Shown in pieces: positions 1-5,135 of a DNA stretch of 7,944 bases. Positions within the stretch are counted from its first letter, which is position 1. Each line of letters begins with the position of its first letter. The notes under the pieces were generated by a model. That model was not told the DNA's origin, did no database searches, and saw nothing but the letters and a program-made list of their open reading frames with translations. The position numbers and the translations under genes are program-made. Source of the stretch: Thermoplasmata archaeon (GTDB taxonomy: Archaea; Thermoplasmatota; Thermoplasmata; Lutacidiplasmatales; UBA184); the NCBI GenBank assembly GCA_030044105.1, contig JASHWL010000123.1, positions 1 to 7,944 on the forward strand, given 5' to 3'.

Positions 1-1760
1 ACATCTACGGCGCGGCCCCCGCGATCGCGGGCACGCTGATCACCAGCGCGCTCGCGCTGCTGATCGCGGTCCCGATCTCGCTCGGGGTCGCGATCTTCCT
101 CGCCGAGATCGCCCCGCGGTGGCTGCGACGGCCGCTCGCCTACGCGGTCGACCTCTCGGCGGCGATCCCGTCGGTCGTCTACGGCTTCTGGGCCTACATC
201 GTGCTGGTGCCGTTGATGCGCACGTCGGTGGAGCCCACGCTCGCTCGCTTCAGCGGAGGTCGGTTCCCGTTCTCGTCGGCCCCCATCGGCTACGACCTCC
301 TCTCCGCCACCCTCGTCCTCACGATCATGATCCTCCCGACCATCGCCGCGCTCTCGCGCGAGGCGCTCCTCGCGGTCCCTCGCATCCACCGGGAGTCGGC
401 GCTGAGCCTGGGCGCGACGCGATGGGAGGCGACCCGGATCGGGGTCCTCAAGTCCGCGCGGAGCGGCATCACCGCGGGCGTGATTCTGGGACTCGGCCGC
501 GCGCTCGGCGAGACGATCGCCGTGACGATGGTCATCGGGAACATCTTCATCCTGCCCAACTCGCTCTTCTCCGAGGGCGCCACGCTCGCGAGCTGGATCG
601 TCGACACGTTCCCGGACGCGACCGCCGGCATCGACCGGAGCGCGATCCTCGAGCTCGCGCTGATCCTGCTCGTCATCACGTTCGCCATCAACGGGCTCGC
701 CCGCTGGCTGCTGCGACGCGGCCGGAGCCCGGACGAGGACGGGGCCCCGCCCCGACGCTCGTGGTGGAGCCGTCTCCGGCCGCGGCGGGCCCAGGGGCTG
801 GCCGCGTCGCTTCCCATCTCCGACCTCGGGCCCGCGGGATCCGAGCCGTGGAGGGCGCGTGCGGTCGCCCACGCGGCCGCCCGGCGTCGTCGTCGTCGGG
901 CGGTGCAGGCCGCGGTCGTCGGCCTGACCGCCCTCTGCCTCGTGCTGGCGCTCGCGCCGTTCGCGAGCGTGATCCTGACCGCGGTCGAGCGCGGCGGCAG
1001 CCTCGTGATCCAGCCGTCCTTCTACACCTCCCTGCCGCCGATCGGCTGCAACCCGCACCCCGGGCTGACCTGCCAGGTCGGCGGCATCGGGCCCGAGATC
1101 CAGGGCACGCTGATCATGCTCGGGCTCGGAGCGCTCGTCGCGATGCCCGGCGGGCTCCTGATCGGGATCTACCTCGCCGAGTACGGGCGCGGGCGGTTCG
1201 CGCGGATCGTGAGCCTCCTCGCCGACGTGATGACCGGGGTCCCGACCATCATCATCGGCGTCTTCGTCTTCACCTTCTTCCTCTACGCCGACCACGATGC
1301 CACGCTCAGCGCCCTCTCGGGCGGGGTCGGGCTCGGGGTGCTGATGCTCCCGATCACGGCCCGCGCGACGGAGGAGGCGCTCGGCACGGTCCCGGCCGCG
1401 GTCCGGGAGTCGGCCCTGGCGCTGGGGTTCCCGCGGCACCGGGTCACGCTGCGGGTCGCGCTCAAGTCGTCGCGGGCGGTCCTCGTGACCGGCATGCTGC
1501 TCGCGGCGTCGCGGGCCGCCGGGGACACCGCGGTCCTGCTCCTGACCGCGGGCGGCAGCAGCTTCTACTTCCACAGCCTCGACACCGAGACCGCGGCCAT
1601 CACGCCGTTCATCTTCGACAACTTCGGCTCGAACTACCAGAACCTCCAGGCGGCCGCCTGGGGCGCCGCGCTCGTCCTCCTGATCCTCATGCTCGTCATC
1701 GGGCTCTCGGCGCGGCTGGCGATCGCCGCGCGCGTCGACGCGGCGGAGGCGTCCGGCTGA
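1..1760 (+). CDS. pstCA: PstC-PstA fused phosphate ABC transporter permease (5' partial)
   Basis: Membrane channel of the high-affinity phosphate importer; it would receive phosphate from PstS and be driven by PstB. The frame is open at the left edge (first full codon at 3) and encodes 585 visible residues. Residues 1 to about 237 match PstC from its second membrane segment on, with the coupling (EAA) loop RESALSLG near 390 and RALGETIA after it. A 63-residue Arg-rich, probably cytoplasmic linker (714-902) follows. From about 903 to the stop the sequence is a whole PstA: a first membrane segment, the GGIGPEIQGTL region, TGVPTIIIG, a second coupling loop RESALALG near 1400 and RAAGDTAVLL. PstC and PstA are normally separate proteins of about 300 residues each; here no stop lies between them. 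A GTG at 903 could allow internal initiation, but has no clear Shine-Dalgarno site. The family call is secure; the fusion is read directly from this sequence. Confidence 0.93.
   Translation, partial: IYGAAPAIAGTLITSALALLIAVPISLGVAIFLAEIAPRWLRRPLAYAVDLSAAIPSVVYGFWAYIVLVPLMRTSVEPTLARFSGGRFPFSSAPIGYDLLSATLVLTIMILPTIAALSREALLAVPRIHRESALSLGATRWEATRIGVLKSARSGITAGVILGLGRALGETIAVTMVIGNIFILPNSLFSEGATLASWIVDTFPDATAGIDRSAILELALILLVITFAINGLARWLLRRGRSPDEDGAPPRRSWWSRLRPRRAQGLAASLPISDLGPAGSEPWRARAVAHAAARRRRRRAVQAAVVGLTALCLVLALAPFASVILTAVERGGSLVIQPSFYTSLPPIGCNPHPGLTCQVGGIGPEIQGTLIMLGLGALVAMPGGLLIGIYLAEYGRGRFARIVSLLADVMTGVPTIIIGVFVFTFFLYADHDATLSALSGGVGLGVLMLPITARATEEALGTVPAAVRESALALGFPRHRVTLRVALKSSRAVLVTGMLLAASRAAGDTAVLLLTAGGSSFYFHSLDTETAAITPFIFDNFGSNYQNLQAAAWGAALVLLILMLVIGLSARLAIAARVDAAEASG
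1745..1749 (+). promoter_or_regulatory. Shine-Dalgarno site for pstB
   Basis: GGAGG lies 10 nt before the pstB ATG, inside the last codons of the permease gene. It supports the ATG at 1760 as the start and translation of pstB from the polycistronic message. Confidence 0.65.
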
Positions 1761-2521
1761 TGTCCGGGGAGCCCGCGAAGCTCCGGGCGGTGGGGCTGAA
1801 CGCCTGGTACGGCCGACGCCAGGCCCTGTACGACGTCTCGCTCGACATCCCGGCCGGCCAGGTCACGGCGATCGTCGGACCCTCGGGATGCGGCAAGTCG
1901 ACGTTCCTCCGCTGCCTCAACCGGCTCCACGAGGAGGTGCCGCGCGCGCGCAGTTCCGGCCAGATCCTCCTCGACGGGGAGGACCTGATGCGGCAGGACC
2001 CGGTCACGGTCCGCTTCCGCGTCGGGATGGTCTTCCAGAAGCCGAGCCCGTTCCCGCACACGTCGATCTACGACAACGTCGCGGCCGGCCTCCGCCTCAT
2101 GGGGGTCCGGCGCCGCGAGGAGCTCGACCAGGGCGTCGTGCGCGCGCTGATGCTCGCCGGCCTCTGGGAGGAGGTCGAGGACAAGGTCGACGCACCGGGC
2201 GAGGGCCTCTCGGGCGGCCAGCAGCAGCGCCTGTGCATCGCGCGGGCGCTCGCGGTCGAACCCGAGGTCCTGCTGATGGACGAGCCGTGCTCGGCGCTGG
2301 ACCCGATCGCGACCCACCGCATCGAGACGCTGATCCAGTCGCTGAAGGGCCGGTTCACGGTCGTCGTGGTCACCCACAACCTGTTCCAGGCCCATCGCAT
2401 CTCCGACTCCACGGCATTCTTCTACCTCGGCAAGCTGGTGGAGTTCGGATCGACCGCGACGATTTTCGAGTCGCCGCGCGAGAAGCTGACCGAGAACTAC
2501 GTGACCGGCCGCTTCGGCTGA
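1760..2521 (+). CDS. pstB: Phosphate ABC transporter ATP-binding protein PstB
   Basis: Cytoplasmic ATPase of the Pst phosphate importer; it binds the coupling loops of PstC and PstA and hydrolyses ATP to drive uptake. The 253 residues cover a normal full-length PstB. Visible motifs are Walker A GPSGCGKST (40-48), the Q-loop in MVFQKPSPFP (Q93), the ABC signature LSGGQQQR (150-157), Walker B with the catalytic Glu in LLMDEPCSALDP (E175) and the H-loop VTHN (H206). The string DEPCSALDPIAT is characteristic of PstB. KPSPFP replaces the commoner KPNPFP, and VTHNLFQAHRISD stands where many bacterial PstBs have VTHNMQQAARVSD; neither change affects catalytic residues. The start overlaps the permease stop as TGATG with a good GGAGG upstream, indicating translational coupling. 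No phoU follows; the next gene is a regulator with its own promoter-like element. Confidence 0.96.
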   Translation: MSGEPAKLRAVGLNAWYGRRQALYDVSLDIPAGQVTAIVGPSGCGKSTFLRCLNRLHEEVPRARSSGQILLDGEDLMRQDPVTVRFRVGMVFQKPSPFPHTSIYDNVAAGLRLMGVRRREELDQGVVRALMLAGLWEEVEDKVDAPGEGLSGGQQQRLCIARALAVEPEVLLMDEPCSALDPIATHRIETLIQSLKGRFTVVVVTHNLFQAHRISDSTAFFYLGKLVEFGSTATIFESPREKLTENYVTGRFG

Positions 2522-2557
2522 CGGGCCCGGTCCCGGTCCTCCGGCGCTCCGCGGGAC

Positions 2558-2578
2558 ATGGGCTTAATCGGAGCCCGT
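2558..2578 (+). promoter_or_regulatory. TATA-like box inside an inverted repeat (candidate promoter/operator)
   Basis: The only AT-rich spot between pstB and the regulator gene is CTTAAT (2563-2568). It is flanked by a perfect 5-bp inverted repeat, GGGCT (2560-2564) and AGCCC (2572-2576), with a 7-nt centre. The element is 42-47 nt upstream of the GTG start, so an archaeal start site about 26 nt downstream would leave a short leader. A dimeric ArsR-type protein bound here would block TBP, so autoregulation is a reasonable but untested inference. Confidence 0.45.
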
Positions 2579-2609
2579 ACCCCTCCGCGGACGAGCGGGG
2601 GCCGGGGAC

Positions 2610-2957
2610 GTGGAGCCCGAGGGCGCGGCGGACGAGTCGCTCGATCGTCTGTTCCATGCTCTCGCCGATCCGACCCGGCGTCGGATCCTCGCGATCCTGG
2701 TGCGGGGCCCGGCCCGGGTCACCGACCTCGCCCGCCCCTTCCGGATGAGCCTGCCGGCCGTCTCGAAGCATCTCAGGGTCCTCGAGGAGGCGGGCCTCCT
2801 CTCGCGCGTCGTCGAGGGACGGGTCCACCGCCTCACGCTCCGCTGCGACCCCCTCGGCGCGATCGACGCATGGCTCGGCCCCTTCCGGGTCCCACCTCCC
2901 GCGACGGCGGGACCGACCGATCCTCCCCCGCCCGACCGATCGCGCGAACCCTCGTGA
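2610..2957 (+). CDS. ArsR/SdpR-type winged-helix transcriptional regulator
   Basis: Small DNA-binding regulator of 115 residues, normally a homodimer. The ArsR-family signature begins at residue 11: LDRLFHALADPTRRRILAIL (11-30), then the helix-turn-helix with recognition helix SLPAVSKHLRVLEEAGLL (47-64) and a wing (about 64-77, RVVEGRVHRLTL), ending in a family-typical AIDAWLGPF. The metal-binding CxC motif of ArsR/SmtB sensors is absent (PARVTDLA stands there) and there is only one cysteine (C79), so metal sensing is unlikely; it resembles the SdpR-like, non-metal branch. The tail from about 95 is Pro/Asp-rich and probably disordered. The GTG at 2610 is the only start codon in this frame after the TATA-like element and sits at the edge of the conserved domain; its Shine-Dalgarno is weak (GGGG). 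What it controls is unknown: candidates are itself, the pst genes or the next gene. Confidence 0.88.
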   Translation: MEPEGAADESLDRLFHALADPTRRRILAILVRGPARVTDLARPFRMSLPAVSKHLRVLEEAGLLSRVVEGRVHRLTLRCDPLGAIDAWLGPFRVPPPATAGPTDPPPPDRSREPS

Positions 2958-3010
2958 TCCGGCCTCGCCGGGACCCGATCCGGACCGTTCGGCGTGCCGA
3001 TGATTCGACA

Positions 3011-3019
3011 GCTTAATCC
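3011..3019 (+). promoter_or_regulatory. TATA-like promoter element for the membrane zinc-finger gene
   Basis: GCTTAATCC is the only AT-rich core in the gap after the regulator gene. Its centre is about 33 nt before the GTG at 3048, which fits an archaeal promoter making a nearly leaderless transcript. It shares the 8-mer GCTTAATC with the element at 2562-2569. Confidence 0.5.
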
Positions 3020-3047
3020 GCACCGGCCCGGGCTCGCTCTGCGAACT

Positions 3048-4304
3048 GTGACAGCGTTCGCGCACGACCGCGCTCGGAACCCCCCCGCGGGACTCTCGGA
3101 GCAGATCACCCACGCTTCGCACCGCTACCTCCTCCCCGTGGTCGGGGCGGCCGCGGGAGCGCTGGGCGCGCTCGCGATCTTCGGCCGGTCCGAGCTCGCG
3201 CGCCCCTACGTCCCCTGGGCGCTGGTCGGGCTCGGGGCCGCGGCCGTCGCGAGCTCCGCCGCGTTCCACCACTGGCAACTCACCCACCGAGCGCGGATCG
3301 CCGCCGCGCCGCCGACCCTCGCCGACCACGACCCCTTCCCGAGCCCGTTCCCGGGCCGGCTGTCGGCGCTCGCCGAGGCCCGGACGACCCACGGGGCGAT
3401 GCCCCACAGCGGGATCGGTCGCGCCGCCGTCTCCGCCGCGGCGGGAGATCGAGTGTGGAAGCAGTGGCAGGCTCCGCCGTCGGCCCCGCTCGGGGCGGCG
3501 CTCGCGGGACCGGTGCCCGAGACGGCCTACGTGCCGCCTCGTGGGGGCGCGGAGCCCGCATTCCCGGCGCGGGACCGGGACCTCCTCGTGGCGGTCGGCC
3601 CGACGCTGGTGCCCGCGGCCGGTGCGGCCGCTCGCGCGGCCCTCGCTCCCGCTCCCCGGTTCGTCCCCGCACCCGCCGTCCGGGCGTCGTCCCAGGCGCG
3701 GGCCCGCCTCGCGGCGCGCCGACGGATCCCGTTCTCGGACGCCGAGCTCGACGCGATGTTCCCTCCCGACGCCGCGGGCGCCCCCTCGCTCCCGCTCGCG
3801 AGCGCGGAGCTCTCGCCCATCCCGTTCTCCCGGCCGGCGCTCTCCCTGGAGCCGGACGCCATCGTCCCGCCGATCGCGCGGGCCCGCTCCGTCGCGGGAG
3901 CGATCGGGCCGGGTCCCCCGGCGCCCCCGGCGGCCCCGGCGACCCCCGGTGCGGGAGGAGAGGCTCCGACCGGACGATTCCGGATCCTGCCGTCGCTGAT
4001 CTCGCTGCGCGACCCGCTCTACGTCGAGACCATCCACCCTATCCCACCGCACCTCCGATCCGCCCCGGGCTCGCGCGGGGGGGGCGGTTCCGCGTGCCGC
4101 GCGAGCTCGACGCGGGCGCGGGGCGCGCCGGTCTCCCGCGCGTGCGTCGGCTGTCTGCGACGTCTCTCGGGCTTCCGGGGGTGGGTGGTCTGTCCCGGCT
4201 GCCATCAGGCGCTCTGCCGGAGCTGCCTCGGGGCCTCCTTCCTCGCGAGCTCCGAGGGGTACTGCTCCACGTGCCGTCCGTGGCACGCTCGTCCCGCGAA
4301 TTGA
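3048..4304 (+). CDS. Membrane-anchored protein with C-terminal RING/FYVE-like zinc finger, unknown function
   Basis: I do not recognise this 418-residue protein as a named family. Residues 27-46 and about 54-73 are two Ala/Gly/Leu-rich membrane segments, forming a probable hairpin anchor. Residues about 80-360 are a low-complexity Pro/Ala/Arg linker with no clear fold. The C-terminus has eight cysteines in four CxxC pairs (C366/C369, C382/C385, C390/C393, C406/C409), spaced C-x2-C-x12-C-x2-C-x4-C-x2-C-x12-C-x2-C with a His right after C385. That layout suits a cross-brace finger binding two zinc ions. The first six cysteines match FYVE spacing, but the FYVE basic motif RRHHCR is absent; it also resembles RING-type fingers. 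A start further upstream (GTG 2994 or ATG 3000) is possible, but would place the TATA-like element inside the gene; GTG 3048 lies where a leaderless message would begin. Membrane and cysteine segments share one frame, so the gene looks intact. Confidence 0.75.
   Translation: MTAFAHDRARNPPAGLSEQITHASHRYLLPVVGAAAGALGALAIFGRSELARPYVPWALVGLGAAAVASSAAFHHWQLTHRARIAAAPPTLADHDPFPSPFPGRLSALAEARTTHGAMPHSGIGRAAVSAAAGDRVWKQWQAPPSAPLGAALAGPVPETAYVPPRGGAEPAFPARDRDLLVAVGPTLVPAAGAAARAALAPAPRFVPAPAVRASSQARARLAARRRIPFSDAELDAMFPPDAAGAPSLPLASAELSPIPFSRPALSLEPDAIVPPIARARSVAGAIGPGPPAPPAAPATPGAGGEAPTGRFRILPSLISLRDPLYVETIHPIPPHLRSAPGSRGGGGSACRASSTRARGAPVSRACVGCLRRLSGFRGWVVCPGCHQALCRSCLGASFLASSEGYCSTCRPWHARPAN
4297..4304 (+). 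promoter_or_regulatory. Weak TATA-like candidate upstream of the acetyltransferase gene
   Basis: CGAATTGA overlaps the stop codon of the zinc-finger gene and is about 30 nt before the GTG at 4331. The spacing fits a leaderless archaeal start, but the core is poor; the gene may instead be read through from upstream. Confidence 0.25.
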
Positions 4305-4330
4305 CCGGCGCGCCGGACCGGCGATCGAAC

Positions 4331-4957
4331 GTGTCGGACCCGGACTCCCGACCGAGGCCGCGCCGCGAGCCCTCCGAGCGGCGGGACCGGACCCGCCGAG
4401 ATCGACCGACCGAGCGCGTCCTCCCGCCGCGGGTGTCCCTTCGACGCGTGGAGGACCCCGACCTCCGGCGGTTCCACGCGTTCGAGACCGACCCGGAAGC
4501 CCGCTGGATGGCGGCCTTCGCATCGCGAGAAGCGCCTTCTCTCGCCGAGTCTCGCGCCCGGTGGAAGCGCTCGCTGCGGGATCCCGCGGTGGCGGCCCGG
4601 ACGATCCTCGCCGACGGACGGCCGGTGGGCTACGTCGTCCGCTTCCCGTTGTTCGGGCTCCCGTCGGTGGCCTACTGGATCGATCGGCGCTCGTGGGGAC
4701 GCGGCATCGCGACGGCGGCGCTGCGGCGCTTCCTCGGGGAGCTGAAGGAGCGCCCGCTGCACGCGCGGGTCGCGGTCGACAACCTCGCCTCCCGGCGGGT
4801 GCTCGAGAAGTGCGGATTCCGGACGATCGGCAAGGATCGCGGACGGGCCGAGGCCCGAGGCGCGGAGGTGGAGGAGCTGGTGATGCGGCTCGCGCGCCCT
4901 ACGCGGAGGGCGGGGGAGCGGGCGCGACCTCGTCGATCCGGATCTGACGTCGCTTGA
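4331..4957 (+). CDS. GNAT family N-acetyltransferase, RimJ/RimL type
   Basis: Predicted cytoplasmic enzyme that moves an acetyl group from acetyl-CoA to an amine; the substrate cannot be told from sequence. With the GTG at 4331 it has 208 residues. The domain spans about 35-172: an opening strand SLRRVEDPDLRRF, the central strand pair around DGRPVGYVVRF (95-105), the acetyl-CoA pyrophosphate-binding loop RSWGRGIATAALRRFL (120-135, R/QxxGxG form), and the late motif VAVDNLASRRVLEKCGFR (147-164) with the Asn and Ser typical of RimJ/RimL proteins. The first 34 residues are Arg/Pro-rich and could be a disordered tail or not translated; an alternative GTG at 4433 begins exactly at the domain and gives 174 residues. 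The last 19 codons overlap the 3' end of the convergent L20a gene. The family is secure; the start is not. Confidence 0.85.
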   Translation: MSDPDSRPRPRREPSERRDRTRRDRPTERVLPPRVSLRRVEDPDLRRFHAFETDPEARWMAAFASREAPSLAESRARWKRSLRDPAVAARTILADGRPVGYVVRFPLFGLPSVAYWIDRRSWGRGIATAALRRFLGELKERPLHARVAVDNLASRRVLEKCGFRTIGKDRGRAEARGAEVEELVMRLARPTRRAGERARPRRSGSDVA

Positions 4958-5093
4958 CGTGGTGGCAGCTCCCGATCTCGGACAGGACCCACTCCCGGGC
5001 CGCGGGGTCGGTCGCCGCTTCGCACTCCTTGCGGAACGGCTGCCAGTAGTTGCGGCGGGCGTAGAACGATCCTCGGACGACCCACCTCGCCAT
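4899..5093 (-). CDS. rpl20a: Large-subunit ribosomal protein L20a (LX, L18Ae family)
   Basis: Structural protein of the archaeal large ribosomal subunit, 64 residues. It matches the archaeal LX pattern almost end to end: a first strand WVVRGSFY, then WQPFRKECEA, a helix, and the hallmark SEIGSCHHVKRRQIRIDEV. The last eight residues (APAPPPSA) are a Pro/Ala tail. Bacteria lack this protein, so it is the strongest marker of archaeal origin here. The ATG at 5093 is chosen because it fits the family N-terminus and has GGAG 8 nt upstream; in-frame GTGs at 5129 and 5117 would add 8-12 unlikely residues. In many archaea this gene neighbours pfdA and ftsY; here it stands between an oxidoreductase and a convergent acetyltransferase gene it overlaps by 59 bp. 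An internal duplication or fusion is not seen. Confidence 0.88.
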   Translation of the reverse strand: MARWVVRGSFYARRNYWQPFRKECEAATDPAAREWVLSEIGSCHHVKRRQIRIDEVAPAPPPSA

Positions 5094-5101
5094 CCTCGCT
5101 T

Positions 5102-5105
5102 CTCC
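5102..5105 (-). promoter_or_regulatory. Shine-Dalgarno site for the L20a gene
   Basis: GGAG on the minus strand lies 8 nt before the ATG at 5093. It supports that start over the upstream in-frame GTG codons. Confidence 0.45.
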
Positions 5106-5127
5106 GAAGCCGGCCACACGGCCCGCC

Positions 5128-5135
5128 ACTTAACC
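5128..5135 (-). promoter_or_regulatory. TATA-like promoter element for the L20a gene
   Basis: On the minus strand GGTTAAGT lies directly after the TAA stop of the oxidoreductase gene (5138-5136). Its centre is about 38 nt before the L20a ATG, leaving a leader of roughly 12 nt that would just hold the GGAG site. The surrounding DNA is otherwise GC-rich. Confidence 0.5.

Noticed and set aside
119..1759. Upstream extension of the pstB frame to 119
   Set aside because: The PstB family begins at the ATG at 1760 with its Shine-Dalgarno; the extension is a shadow of the PstCA permease frame.
2530..2557. GTCCCG...CGGGAC hairpin after pstB as a terminator
   Set aside because: Six-base stem with a 16-nt loop and no T-run after it; archaeal termination relies on T-rich tracts, so support is too weak.
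4331..4432. Arg/Pro-rich N-terminal tail of the acetyltransferase as a separate peptide gene
   Set aside because: It is in frame with the GNAT domain with no stop between; it is an uncertain N-terminus, not an independent gene.
2370..4523. Long open frame on the minus strand (717 codons)
   Set aside because: It lies opposite pstB, the regulator, the zinc-finger gene and part of the acetyltransferase; the product is Arg/Gly low complexity with no motif. High GC makes stops rare.
2610..4957. Regulator, zinc-finger protein and acetyltransferase as one ubiquitin-like or defence system
   Set aside because: No E1, E2, ubiquitin-like, nuclease or toxin gene is present, and at least two of the three genes have their own promoter-like elements; a joint function is not supported.
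5094..5129. Longer L20a starting at GTG 5129
   Set aside because: The 12 extra residues do not fit the family N-terminus, and that start would come almost directly after the TATA-like element.
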